A model generated the notes under the pieces. That model saw nothing but the letters and a program-made list of their open reading frames with translations, made no database searches and was not told the DNA's origin. Shown piece by piece: positions 35,568-44,284 of a DNA stretch of 64,000 nt; the stretch's first letter is position 1; each line of letters opens with the position of its first letter. The stretch lies in contig NZ_CP020809.1 in the NCBI RefSeq assembly GCF_002157835.1, forward strand, positions 6,138,001 through 6,202,000, in the 5' to 3' direction. The DNA comes from Mycobacterium dioxanotrophicus (GTDB taxonomy: Bacteria; Actinomycetota; Actinomycetes; Mycobacteriales; Mycobacteriaceae). Position numbers and translations under genes: made by a program.

Positions 35568-37016
35568 ATGTCTCTCGTGACGACCCTGTTGAGCGAGGCT
35601 GCCGTGGCTCCGGCAAGGCGCGGCGTGTCGCTGCTGCATGGCTGGCTGCCGCCGACGGTGTGGGCCGTGGCCGCCGTGGTGCTGGTGCTGGCGATCGGTT
35701 GGCGGAACCGGCGGTGGCGGTTGGTCTGGCTGCCGGTGGCGATCGTGATCGGCCTGATTCTCGCGGGGTGGACCCACTGGTACATCGATGCGCAGGGGCT
35801 GGCGGGCGATCCCGCGCCGGACTCGCTGTGGGTGTGGGTCGGCCTGACCGGTCTGGCGGCAGCGGTCGCGGTGCTGGGATGGCGGGGCAGCCGCTGGTGG
35901 CGCCGCGGCGTGTCCGTGGTGGCGGTGCCGTTGTGCCTGCTGAGCGCGGGCCTGGCCCTCAACTTGTGGGTCGGCTATTTTCCGACGGTCCCGGCCGCCT
36001 GGAACGAGCTGACGGCCGGGCCGCTGCCCGACGAGACCGACCTGGCCACGGTCCAGGGCATGCGCGGCAAGGGCGCACCCACGCACGGGGCCCTCGTTCC
36101 GGTGGACATCCCGCAGGACGCGTCGGGGTTCAAGCACCGCACCGAGCTCATCTACCTGCCGCCGGCCTGGTTCGCCGCCGGTGCGCCGAAGCTGCCGGTG
36201 GTGATGATGATCGCCGGCGAGTTCAACACCCCGTCCGACTGGCCCCGCACGGGCAACGCCATCGCCACGATCGACAGCTTCGCCGCCGCGCACGGCGGCA
36301 ATGCGCCGGTGTTCGTGTTCGTCGACGTCGGTGGGTCGTTCAACAACGACACCGAATGCGTCAACGGTCCGCGCGGCAACGTGGCCGATCACCTCACCAA
36401 GGACGTCCCGCCCTATGTCGCCGACACCTTCGACGTCCAGCAGGCCAACTGGGGCGTCGTCGGCTGGTCGATGGGCGGCACCTGCGCGGTCGACCTGACG
36501 GTGATGCACCCCGAACTCTTCGGCTCGTTCGTCGACATCGCCGGGGATATGGGGCCCAACGCCGGCACCAAGGATCAGACCGTCGCGAGGATCTACGGCG
36601 GCGACGCCTCGCAGTGGCCGGTCTACGACCCCACCACCGTGATCAACAAGCACGGCCCGTACCAGGGCGTTTCGGGTTGGTTCGCGATCTCTTCGGATGC
36701 CCCGCAGCAGCGCAAGGGCGGGTACGGCAATCCGAACGCGGTCGGCCTCGGCGGGCAGGACGCGGCGGGCAACCCGGGTGATCAGACCGACGCCGCCAAC
36801 TCACTGTGCGGGCTCGGCCGGGCTCACGGCATCACCTGCGCCGTCGTCGCCAGCCCGGGCAAGCACGACTGGCCGTTCGCGATGGACGTGTTCAAAGCCT
36901 CGCTGCCCTGGCTGGCCGGCCAGGTCGGCACCCCGGGCGTGGCCAAGGTGCCGCTGCCCGGTGACGGGCAGGGGCGCGCACCGGCGGGTGTCCCGCTGCA
37001 GGCCGCCACCCACTGA
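35568..37016 (+). CDS. Membrane-anchored esterase, antigen-85/mycolyltransferase-like fold
   Basis: A 482-residue protein. The first 150 residues hold four transmembrane helices (WLPPTVWAVAAVVLVLAIGW; LVWLPVAIVIGLILAGW; LWVWVGLTGLAAAVAVLGW; VSVVAVPLCLLSAGLALNL). An extracytoplasmic alpha/beta-hydrolase domain follows, with the nucleophile elbow GWSMGGTCAVD and a late PGKHDWPFAMD His. It is an esterase-D/antigen 85-like type found across mycobacteria. The substrate may be cell-envelope acyl esters. It lies between the Rv0862c-like gene and XPB. Confidence 0.8.
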   Translation: MSLVTTLLSEAAVAPARRGVSLLHGWLPPTVWAVAAVVLVLAIGWRNRRWRLVWLPVAIVIGLILAGWTHWYIDAQGLAGDPAPDSLWVWVGLTGLAAAVAVLGWRGSRWWRRGVSVVAVPLCLLSAGLALNLWVGYFPTVPAAWNELTAGPLPDETDLATVQGMRGKGAPTHGALVPVDIPQDASGFKHRTELIYLPPAWFAAGAPKLPVVMMIAGEFNTPSDWPRTGNAIATIDSFAAAHGGNAPVFVFVDVGGSFNNDTECVNGPRGNVADHLTKDVPPYVADTFDVQQANWGVVGWSMGGTCAVDLTVMHPELFGSFVDIAGDMGPNAGTKDQTVARIYGGDASQWPVYDPTTVINKHGPYQGVSGWFAISSDAPQQRKGGYGNPNAVGLGGQDAAGNPGDQTDAANSLCGLGRAHGITCAVVASPGKHDWPFAMDVFKASLPWLAGQVGTPGVAKVPLPGDGQGRAPAGVPLQAATH

Positions 37017-37146
37017 CCCACCTCGATCTCTCCGCTCGCCGAGCGTGCGGGTCTGTTGCCCGACACGCCGCATTTCAGCAGCAGTTCCCGCACGCTCGCG
37101 CCCCGCAGTAGGCGCCACTGTCGCCGCGCTCTGGATAATGGGACAA

Positions 37147-38796
37147 ATGACCGACGGCCCGCTGATCGTGCAGTCCGACAAGACGGTGCTGCTGGAGATC
37201 GACCATGCACAGGCCGGTGCGGCGCGCGCGGCCATCGCTCCGTTCGCCGAGCTGGAGCGCGCGCCCGAACACGTACACACCTACCGCATCACGCCGCTGG
37301 CGTTGTGGAACGCCCGCGCGGCCGGCCACGACGCCGAGCAGGTGGTCGACGCGCTGGTCTCGTTCTCCCGCTACGCGGTGCCCCAGCCGCTGCTGGTCGA
37401 CATCGTCGACACCATGGCCCGCTATGGCCGGCTGCAGTTGGTCAAGCATCCGGCGCACGGGTTGACCCTGGTCAGCTTCGACCGCGCCGTGCTCGAGGAA
37501 GTGCTGCGCAACAAGAAGATCGCGCCGATGCTGGGGGCGCGCATCGACGACGACACCGTGATCGTGCACGCCAGCGAGCGCGGCCGGGTCAAGCAGATGC
37601 TGCTCAAGATCGGCTGGCCCGCCGAGGACCTGGCCGGCTACGTCGACGGCGAGGCCCACCCGATCGAACTGGCGCAGGACGGCTGGCAGCTGCGGGACTA
37701 CCAGGAGATGGCCGCCGACTCGTTCTGGGCGGGCGGTTCCGGTGTCGTGGTGCTGCCGTGCGGCGCGGGTAAGACGCTCGTCGGGGCGGCGGCGATGGCG
37801 AAGGCCGGTGCGACGACGCTCATCCTGGTCACCAACACCGTGGCGGGCCGGCAGTGGAAGCGCGAACTGGTCGCCCGCACCTCGCTGACAGAAGACGAGA
37901 TCGGCGAGTACTCCGGGGAGAAGAAGGAGATCCGGCCGGTCACCATCGCGACCTACCAGGTGATCACCCGCCGCACCAAGGGTGAGTACAAGCATCTGGA
38001 GCTGTTCGACAGCCGCGACTGGGGGCTGATCATCTACGACGAGGTGCACCTGCTGCCCGCACCGGTGTTCCGGATGACCGCCGATCTGCAGTCCCGGCGC
38101 CGGCTCGGGCTGACCGCGACCCTGATTCGTGAGGACGGCCGCGAGGGTGACGTGTTCTCGCTGATCGGGCCGAAGCGCTACGACGCCCCGTGGAAGGACA
38201 TCGAGGCCCAGGGCTGGATCGCCCCTGCCGAGTGCATCGAGGTCCGGGTGACCATGACGGACAACGAGCGGATGATCTACGCGACGTCCGAGCCGGACGA
38301 GCGCTACAAGCTGTGCTCGACGGTGCACAGCAAGATCGCGGTGGTCCGCTCGATCCTGGAACGCCACCCGAACGAACAGACGCTGGTGATCGGCGCCTAC
38401 CTGGATCAGCTGGAGGAACTCGGGCAGGAGCTCGACGCCCCGGTGATCCAGGGCTCGACGAAGAACTCCGAACGCGAGGCGCTGTTCGACGCGTTCCGCC
38501 GCGGCGACATCTCGACGCTGGTCGTCAGCAAGGTGGCGAACTTCTCCATCGATCTGCCCGAAGCGTCTGTGGCCGTTCAGGTTTCGGGCACCTTCGGGTC
38601 CCGGCAGGAGGAGGCGCAGCGGCTGGGCCGGCTGCTGCGGCCGAAGGCCGACGGCGGGGGCGCGGTGTTCTACTCGGTGGTCTCGCGTGATTCGCTGGAC
38701 GCCGAGTACGCCGCGCACCGGCAGCGGTTCCTCGCCGAGCAGGGTTACGGCTACATCATCAAGGACGCCGACGATCTGCTGGGCCCGGCGATTTGA
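37147..38796 (+). CDS. xpb: DNA repair helicase XPB
   Basis: A 549-residue SF2 helicase (Rv0861c has 542). An N-terminal damage-recognition-like domain precedes the helicase core: LPCGAGKTLVGAAAM (Walker A), IIYDEVHLLPAPV (DEVH), GLTATLIREDGREGD (with the RED motif) and the C-terminal QEEAQRLGRLLRPKADGG. Homologs unwind DNA 3'-5' and act in repair. The ATG at 37147 is preferred to 37138: a GATAAT at 37134-37139 ends 7 bases before it, the layout of a leaderless transcript. The 3' end overlaps the convergent P450 gene by 38 bases. Confidence 0.95.
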   Translation: MTDGPLIVQSDKTVLLEIDHAQAGAARAAIAPFAELERAPEHVHTYRITPLALWNARAAGHDAEQVVDALVSFSRYAVPQPLLVDIVDTMARYGRLQLVKHPAHGLTLVSFDRAVLEEVLRNKKIAPMLGARIDDDTVIVHASERGRVKQMLLKIGWPAEDLAGYVDGEAHPIELAQDGWQLRDYQEMAADSFWAGGSGVVVLPCGAGKTLVGAAAMAKAGATTLILVTNTVAGRQWKRELVARTSLTEDEIGEYSGEKKEIRPVTIATYQVITRRTKGEYKHLELFDSRDWGLIIYDEVHLLPAPVFRMTADLQSRRRLGLTATLIREDGREGDVFSLIGPKRYDAPWKDIEAQGWIAPAECIEVRVTMTDNERMIYATSEPDERYKLCSTVHSKIAVVRSILERHPNEQTLVIGAYLDQLEELGQELDAPVIQGSTKNSEREALFDAFRRGDISTLVVSKVANFSIDLPEASVAVQVSGTFGSRQEEAQRLGRLLRPKADGGGAVFYSVVSRDSLDAEYAAHRQRFLAEQGYGYIIKDADDLLGPAI

Positions 38797-40318
38797 CCCG
38801 GCACCGCACCGTCATCAGCATCTTGCCGTCCGGACCGCCGGTGAACGTCAGCTCACGCCGCAGGCGCTGACCGGGCACCAGGTCGAGTTCGTAGCGCTGG
38901 GCCAGGCGGGCGATGATCAGCGTGGCTTCCTGATTGGCGAAACCCGATGCGATGCACATCCTTTTGCCCGCACCGAACGGGATGTGGGCGCGCCGCTGCG
39001 GCCCGTCGAGATTCTCTTTGAGGAACCGGGACGGGTCGAAGTCGTAGGCGTTCTCCCAGACCCGCCGGTTGTGGTGCACGCTGTGCATCAGGACGGCAAT
39101 GCTGGTGCCCGCCTTGATCGGATAGTCACCCAGCACGTCGTCGGCCTTGGCGGTGCGGGCCACACCCATGATCGGTGGGAACACCCGCATGGCCTCGGCC
39201 ACCACCGCCTGGGTCCAGGGCAGGTCGTCGATGTCGGCAGCGGTGGGTTCGCGCCCGCCGAGTACGTCGTCGAGCTCCTGGCCGAGCCGCCGACGGGCCT
39301 GCGGGTGTTGGGAGAGCAGGAACCACGTCCACGCCAGGGCTGCGGCCGTCGTCTCGAACCCGGCGCCCAGGAAGGTCAGCACCTCGTCGCGGATCTCGAG
39401 ATCGCGGTAGCGGTAACCGGTTTCGGGATCTTCAGCGGACATCAAGAGGGCCAGCAGGTTGTCGGTGCCCGTGATCTTGCCGCTGCGGTGGTCGGCGATC
39501 ATCTCATCGATGAATCGTTCGATGCGGCCCAGTCCACGTCGTGCCCGTGGAGCGACCACCCAAGCACCGCGTCGCAGTTCGTTGATGGCCATGCGGGGCG
39601 CACGCGCAGCCAGCCACCGCGGGCCGCGCTTGGACAACTGATCGGCGCGCCACCGCAGCGGCCGGGCCACGCCGAGCAGGAATCCGTAGCCGAAAAGGGT
39701 TAACAGACGCGCGAAATCGGTACGCATCTGTTCGGCGAGGCGACCGTCGAGGTCGATGCCGAACATGGTGCGGGCGATGATGTCCAGCGTCACGTAGTTC
39801 ATCTCGGCGGCGATGTCGATGGGATCGGTGTACCGCTCCCATCGGTCGGCTGCCGCGCTCGCCGCGGCCACCATCTGCGGCGCGAACGAATCCACATGAC
39901 GTTTGGCGAAGATCGGCTGAACCAGCCGCCGATTACGTTGCCACAGTTCGTCGTTGAGGTCGGTCACCAGGCCGCGGCCGAACGCGACCGCCAGCAGGTC
40001 GTACTCGGCGTTCTTGGTGTAGTTGTCCTGGTTGGTGACGAGGATGTGGCGTGCGATGTCGGGATTGCGCACCACGACGAACTTCGCCAGCGGGGTGCGG
40101 GCGACGACGATGTCGTCCTGTCCGGGAAGCTCTGTCGCGTATTCGTAGATGGTGTGCCGGTAGCCGGCTCGGATTGCCTTGAGCGCCAACCACCATGACT
40201 TGAGGTATCCGATGTCGGTGTGCTGCCAGCGAATCGGGGTCGGCGCCCACCGCGGTGGATGCAGCGTGTCATGGACGGGACAGGTACCGACGGCGTCCTT
40301 CGTGGCGGGCTGGGACAT
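38759..40318 (-). CDS. Cytochrome P450
   Basis: A 519-residue P450 with the I-helix FLGAGFETTAAALAWTWFLL, the ExxR of VVAEAMRVFPP, and the haem-ligand loop IPFGAGKRMCIASGFANQEA, where Ala replaces the usual Gly after C-I. It is soluble, of the larger bacterial class, with fatty acid, sterol or terpene-type substrates possible. GGGAGGTGGTCAG lies before ATG at 40318. Its 5' region has two dyads, an operator-like GTACCGACGGTAC and a 9-bp inverted repeat. Redox partners are not adjacent. Confidence 0.9.
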   Translation of the reverse strand: MSQPATKDAVGTCPVHDTLHPPRWAPTPIRWQHTDIGYLKSWWLALKAIRAGYRHTIYEYATELPGQDDIVVARTPLAKFVVVRNPDIARHILVTNQDNYTKNAEYDLLAVAFGRGLVTDLNDELWQRNRRLVQPIFAKRHVDSFAPQMVAAASAAADRWERYTDPIDIAAEMNYVTLDIIARTMFGIDLDGRLAEQMRTDFARLLTLFGYGFLLGVARPLRWRADQLSKRGPRWLAARAPRMAINELRRGAWVVAPRARRGLGRIERFIDEMIADHRSGKITGTDNLLALLMSAEDPETGYRYRDLEIRDEVLTFLGAGFETTAAALAWTWFLLSQHPQARRRLGQELDDVLGGREPTAADIDDLPWTQAVVAEAMRVFPPIMGVARTAKADDVLGDYPIKAGTSIAVLMHSVHHNRRVWENAYDFDPSRFLKENLDGPQRRAHIPFGAGKRMCIASGFANQEATLIIARLAQRYELDLVPGQRLRRELTFTGGPDGKMLMTVRCRVKSPGPADRRRP

Positions 40319-40335
40319 CTGACCACCTCCCGGTC

Positions 40336-40364
40336 GGAGTCCGAGCACCCCAAGTTCGGACTCC
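40336..40364 (-). promoter_or_regulatory. Inverted repeat in the P450 leader
   Basis: GGAGTCCGA (40336-40344) and TCGGACTCC (40356-40364) form a perfect 9-bp inverted repeat with an 11-base spacer. It lies 17 to 46 bases upstream of the P450 start, between the likely promoter and ribosome binding site. It could be a regulator-binding site or a leader hairpin. Confidence 0.5.
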
Positions 40365-40373
40365 CGGTATACA

Positions 40374-40386
40374 GTACCGACGGTAC
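40374..40386. promoter_or_regulatory. GTACCG-A-CGGTAC palindrome upstream of the P450
   Basis: A perfect 6-1-6 palindrome, about 56 bases before the P450 start, flanked by GGTATACA and GGG. It resembles the GGTACC-type site at 3293-3309. A TetR-family repressor is the most likely binder; none is adjacent. Confidence 0.5.
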
Positions 40387-40406
40387 CGGGTTTTGGCCAG
40401 ACGGCG

Positions 40407-40751
40407 CTACGCGTGCGGCCCGACCGCCTTGACCACCGTCAACAGCACGACGGAATCCTCGAGCGCACGCAGACTGTGCCTACTGCGCGGAATCACGATG
40501 TGGTCGCCGGGCGACCCTTCCCAGCTGGCCTCCGAGTTCCCCAACGACACCCTGCCCTCGATCACCTGCAGGGTGGCCTCGCCCGGGCTCTCGTGCTCGT
40601 CGAGAGCGCTGCCCGCGGTGAGAGCGATGAGGGTCTGCCGCAGCGTGTGTTCGTGCCCGCCGTAAACGGTATGCGCGCTGCGGCCGCTGCTGGCCGACCG
40701 GGCTGTGGTCAGCTGCTGACGGGCAAGGGCAGTGAGCGAGATCTTCTCCAT
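40407..40751 (-). CDS. Cupin-domain protein
   Basis: A 114-residue small beta-barrel (cupin_2) protein: LRQTLIALTAGSALDEHESPGEATLQVIEGRVSL carries the first cupin motif (H, E), and GSPGDHIVIPRSRHSLRALED the second (H). Such proteins often bind a metal and act on small molecules or sense them. ATG at 40751 (MEKISLTALARQQL) is preferred to longer frames. It lacks a clear Shine-Dalgarno. It lies 55 bases upstream of the P450 leader, convergent in sense with nothing. Confidence 0.8.
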   Translation of the reverse strand: MEKISLTALARQQLTTARSASSGRSAHTVYGGHEHTLRQTLIALTAGSALDEHESPGEATLQVIEGRVSLGNSEASWEGSPGDHIVIPRSRHSLRALEDSVVLLTVVKAVGPHA

Positions 40752-40900
40752 AACCGGATCGTGCCACTCGGGTTCGACGGATTCCGGCGGTCGGTCGGGA
40801 ACAATGGAAGAAACGTCGAAATCGTGACCGATCGCGGCACCCCGCCGATGGCCCGGCAAACCGTGCGGGACGCCATGACCGGGTACGCCGCGGATTCCGA

Positions 40901-41242
40901 TCAGGCCGAGCGGATCTCGTTCCCGGAAAACCTGCCCCGCAACGCGGTCAGCATCCGCTCGACCTCCGCCACGCGGGCATGCACGCGAAGGACGGCTTCG
41001 GGTAGCCGGGTGGGCGTCGCCGTATGTCGCTCCGACCGATCGCGCCAGGCACGTTCGGCGAGTACTGCGAGCGCACGAAGCTCCGCGATCTCAGCCTGCA
41101 TCATCTCTTCGAACAGGCGCGATTGCGCCACATCGGCCGGATGCGGGGGCCGCGACCACGTATCGACGTGTGGCGCCCGGGACGGTACCGCATTCGCTTT
41201 GGGCTCGCGTCGCTGTGACAGCACGGACGTATCGTGACGCAA
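40901..41242 (-). CDS. Hypothetical protein with helical C-terminus
   Basis: A 113-residue frame with a disordered N-terminus and two likely helices (LFEEMMQAEIAELRALAVLAERAW and EAVLRVHARVAEVERMLTALRGRF). Heptad-like Leu/Ala spacing suggests a coiled coil. I do not recognise it. No strong ribosome binding site is seen before the ATG at 41242; an internal ATG at MMQAEI is possible. Confidence 0.5.
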   Translation of the reverse strand: MRHDTSVLSQRREPKANAVPSRAPHVDTWSRPPHPADVAQSRLFEEMMQAEIAELRALAVLAERAWRDRSERHTATPTRLPEAVLRVHARVAEVERMLTALRGRFSGNEIRSA

Positions 41243-41434
41243 GTTGCTTCCCTCAGCGACTCCACAGGTTCATCGGGCATTCATATTTCCGCCACCTTTC
41301 GGCCGCAGCGACCCCGCTCAGCTAACGAGCGAGGGCCAGATTCTTGGGATCGGTAGCCGGCGGGTACGGAGTGTGCTTGCTGTCATCGCGGCGCCGACGA
41401 GACGGCGCCGCACGACAGACAAGGAACACCGCTC

Positions 41435-41719
41435 ATGAAGATCTTGCCCGCCGGCATCGAGCAACAGATCAACCGCGTCGATCGTCAGCGCAGCCTGCTC
41501 ATCGGGATCAGCTGCGGCCTGCTGGCGTTCTGGTCCGTCTACCGGGTGATCTGGGCGCTCTACCTCGCGTTCACCTACGACTTCATCTTCGGATCACTGG
41601 TTTTCCCGATCGTGCTGTGGGGTGTGATCGCGGCCGCTGCCGGCATCGCGGCCACCGCATTTTTGACCCACTACGCCAAGGGCAGCGCATCCGACACCGA
41701 TCACGTGGATCACCGATGA
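41435..41719 (+). CDS. Small two- to three-helix membrane protein
   Basis: A 94-residue protein with hydrophobic stretches SLLIGISCGLLAFWSVYRVI, WALYLAFTYDFIFGSLVFPIVLW and GVIAAAAGIAATAFLTHY. AAGGAAC precedes the ATG at 41435. Its stop overlaps the next start (ATGA), so it is co-translated with the secreted protein. Function unknown. Confidence 0.72.
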   Translation: MKILPAGIEQQINRVDRQRSLLIGISCGLLAFWSVYRVIWALYLAFTYDFIFGSLVFPIVLWGVIAAAAGIAATAFLTHYAKGSASDTDHVDHR

Positions 41720-42090
41720 CCGACCGACTGCTGCGGACCGTTGCCGGCACAGTGCTGTCGGGCGCGGTCGCAGTCGTCGGCTTGGGCCTGGCGCCGGGGA
41801 TCGCCCACGCCAACGGCGGTCCCTACACGTGGTGCCCGGGTCAATCGATGGACGATCCGAGCGGGCCGAACAGATATGGCACTCAATATGTTTGGGACAT
41901 GAACGGGTGCCATACCTGGTACCGCGTGTCGTACGGATACGGCAACGTTCCCCGCGACATCAACGGGCAGCAGACCCTACAGGGCTCGAGCGCGTGGGAC
42001 GGAGAAGACCCCCCGGTGCCGGAGCCGGTGAACTGCGGCTTGTTCTGGTGCCCGATTCCGCCCCATCCGGATCCGAACTTCCACGGATGA
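41716..42090 (+). CDS. Secreted small mycobacterial protein
   Basis: A 124-residue protein with a signal peptide (LLRTVAGTVLSGAVAVVGLG then LAPGIAHA, cleavage after AHA). The mature part has four cysteines (TWCPGQSM; NGCHTW; VNCGLFWCPIP) and a Pro-rich tail. It looks like the short cysteine-containing secreted proteins common in mycobacteria; function unknown. ATG at 41716 overlaps the preceding gene. Confidence 0.78.
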   Translation: MTDRLLRTVAGTVLSGAVAVVGLGLAPGIAHANGGPYTWCPGQSMDDPSGPNRYGTQYVWDMNGCHTWYRVSYGYGNVPRDINGQQTLQGSSAWDGEDPPVPEPVNCGLFWCPIPPHPDPNFHG

Positions 42091-42099
42091 GGCGAGCGG

Positions 42100-42903
42100 C
42101 TACAACGCGCGGAGCGCCTCCAGTGCTGCGGCGGAGTCGCTACCTGGTTCGGCGCGGAAGATGATCAGATGCTGACCGCCCGAGTGCGGCACGTGCAACC
42201 GGTTGCGCTGTAGGCGCATCTCGCCGACCCGCGGATGGCGCACATGGGTGACGCCGGGTCGATAGCCGACATCGGCGCGCGCCCACAGTTCCCGGAATCG
42301 CTCACTGGCCGAGGATAATTCGTCGATCATCCGACGCAGCCGGGGATCGTCCGGGGTACTGCCTGCGACTTCCCGCAGCCCGCTCACGGCGATGTCTGTC
42401 GCGTCGTCCCAGTCGACGAAGAACTCCCGGGCCGCCGGATCCAGCAGCCGCCACCGGAGGAAGTTCTCACCGGGACGGAAGGCCGGGGCCAGTGCCTGCG
42501 CGACGGCATTGGCCGCCAGCACGTCCTGATACCTGTTGGCGACGATGGCCGGCATCGGAAACTGCTCGATCAGCTCATCGAGGCCGTCGGCCACCTCCTC
42601 CAGATCACCCTGTTCCCAACGGGTTCCGGTCTGCCCCGCCAATTGATGCAGATACTCGGTGCCCTTGATGTCCAGCTGCAGCGCCCGCGCCAAGGCATCG
42701 AGTACCTGAGCCGACGGATTCTTGTCCCGTCCCTGCTCCAGCCGCAGGTAGTAGTCGGAGCTGATCCCGGCCAACAATGCGAGCTCTTCGCGGCGCAGCC
42801 CTGCGACCCGTCGTCGCGAGCCTGCGACCAGGCCGACATCGTCCGGGCGGACCTGCTCACGCCGCGCACGCAGATAGTCGCCGAGCGCGTTGCCCTTCAC
42901 CAC
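42100..42903 (-). CDS. XRE-family regulator with MmyB-like ligand domain
   Basis: About 267 residues. The N-terminal HTH (GDYLRARREQVRPDDVGLVAG; RVAGLRREELALLAGISSDYYLRLEQGRDKNPSAQVLDAL) is the standard XRE type, and the rest is a MmyB-like ligand-binding domain (NRYQDVLAANAVAQALAPAFRPGENFLRWRL). These repress neighbouring redox genes and bind fatty-acid-like ligands in some cases. GTG at 42903 is used, since it follows directly after the stop (42905) of the secreted protein gene upstream. It is convergent with the gene at 41716. Confidence 0.85.
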   Translation of the reverse strand: MVKGNALGDYLRARREQVRPDDVGLVAGSRRRVAGLRREELALLAGISSDYYLRLEQGRDKNPSAQVLDALARALQLDIKGTEYLHQLAGQTGTRWEQGDLEEVADGLDELIEQFPMPAIVANRYQDVLAANAVAQALAPAFRPGENFLRWRLLDPAAREFFVDWDDATDIAVSGLREVAGSTPDDPRLRRMIDELSSASERFRELWARADVGYRPGVTHVRHPRVGEMRLQRNRLHVPHSGGQHLIIFRAEPGSDSAAALEALRAL

Positions 42904-42904
42904 A

Positions 42905-43198
42905 TCAGTCGTCGATATGTGTCGGCGGGTCGGTGAACGTGAAATCAAAAGGATAGTCGTGGCCGGGGCCCATCAGATCGCAGCGCTTGACGGGCACCAG
43001 GTGCGAACTGAGGCCACTGGGCACATAGTTGTACACCGCCGTGCAACGCTGCCAGGTGCCGTCGGGCTGGACCGGTCCGTCGCACTTACTGATGACCGGC
43101 CCGCCATACAGGCACCCGGCGCTGGCCGGCGGTGCCGCGACAATCAGACCTCCTGCCGCCAACATCACGGCCAGTCCACCGACGGTGCAGAGCTTCAT
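42905..43198 (-). CDS. Secreted small protein with CDGPVQPDG motif
   Basis: A 97-residue protein with a signal peptide (LCTVGGLAVMLAAGGLIVAA then PPASA) and a mature part with four cysteines, GCLYGGPVISKCDGPVQPDG, then WQRCTAVYNYVP and VKRCDLMGPG. It is typical of small secreted mycobacterial proteins. GGAGAACCC precedes its ATG. It is directly upstream of the XRE regulator in one unit. Function unknown. Confidence 0.78.
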   Translation of the reverse strand: MKLCTVGGLAVMLAAGGLIVAAPPASAGCLYGGPVISKCDGPVQPDGTWQRCTAVYNYVPSGLSSHLVPVKRCDLMGPGHDYPFDFTFTDPPTHIDD

Positions 43199-43367
43199 AG
43201 GGTTCTCCCATCACCCCCCAATGACGCTACCGCAGCGGGCCCACGTCGCGAACCGCGTCGGCGAAAGCCTGGAGAACAGATGACGTATTGAGCCAGACCC
43301 TGTCCCTGCCAATACCAGGATCAGCGCGGCGTTCCCACGCCACTTCGGGAGATCCGAAGGTGGAGGC

Positions 43368-44273
43368 ATGACCGAACGACACGACATCGAGTTTCCCGCC
43401 GAGGGGTCGGTGACACTGCGCGGCTGGTTGTTCCGGCCGCAGGGACCGGGCCCACATCCCGCGATCACCATGGCACACGGCTTCGCCGGGGTGAAAGAGC
43501 ATGGCCTGGAGCGGTTCGCCCGGTTTTTCGCCGAAGCCGGGTTCGTGGTGCTGGTGCACGATCACCGGGGGTTCGGCACCAGCGACGGCACGCCGCGGTT
43601 CGACATCGACCCGTGGGTGCAGATCGCCGACTGGCGCCGCGCGATCTCGTTCCTGGAGAGCCGCCCGGACGTCGACCCCGAGCGGATCGGCCTGTGGGGT
43701 AGCAGCTACGCCGGTGGGCACGCCATCGTGCTGGGTGCCACCGATCGCCGCCTGCGGGCCGTGGTCGCCCAGGTGCCCACCATCAGCGGTTATCAGCAGA
43801 GCCTGCGGCGCGTGGCACCCGATCAGGTGGCGGCCCTGCAGGCACAGTTCATCGCCGACGACCGGGCCCAGTTCCGGGGCGAGCCCCCGACCGTGCAGGC
43901 GGTGGTGAGCAGCGACCCGAAGGTTCCGGCGGCCTACCGCGCCCCTGACGCCATCGCCTTCTACACCCAACCAACTGCAGACAACGTGTGGCACAACGTC
44001 ATGACGGTCCGCTCGTCCTGGGCGGCCCGTATGTACGAACCCGGTACCTGGATCGACCGGGTCTCGCCTACCCCGCTGCTGATGGTCGTCGGCCTGCAGG
44101 ACACGGTCACAGTCACCGATCTCGCGCTGGGGGCCTACGAACGCGCCTTGGAGCCCAAGAAGCTGGTGACCGTCCCGGGCGGACATTTCGACCCGTACCT
44201 GGACCGGTTCGACCAGGCCGCAGGCGCGGCCCGCGACTGGTTCATCGAGCACCTCGCCCAATCCGAATTGTGA
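43368..44273 (+). CDS. Alpha/beta hydrolase (dienelactone-hydrolase/acetyl xylan esterase-like)
   Basis: A 301-residue hydrolase with GVKEHGLERFARFFAEAGFVVL and the nucleophile elbow LWGSSYAGGHAIVLG; the late GGHFDPYLDRFDQA contains the His. It cleaves an ester or lactone, perhaps in catabolism of an alicyclic or aromatic compound. It is the first gene of a plus-strand operon; the next ATG is 11 bases away. Start ATG at 43368. Confidence 0.85.
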   Translation: MTERHDIEFPAEGSVTLRGWLFRPQGPGPHPAITMAHGFAGVKEHGLERFARFFAEAGFVVLVHDHRGFGTSDGTPRFDIDPWVQIADWRRAISFLESRPDVDPERIGLWGSSYAGGHAIVLGATDRRLRAVVAQVPTISGYQQSLRRVAPDQVAALQAQFIADDRAQFRGEPPTVQAVVSSDPKVPAAYRAPDAIAFYTQPTADNVWHNVMTVRSSWAARMYEPGTWIDRVSPTPLLMVVGLQDTVTVTDLALGAYERALEPKKLVTVPGGHFDPYLDRFDQAAGAARDWFIEHLAQSEL

Positions 44274-44284
44274 AGGGAAACATC

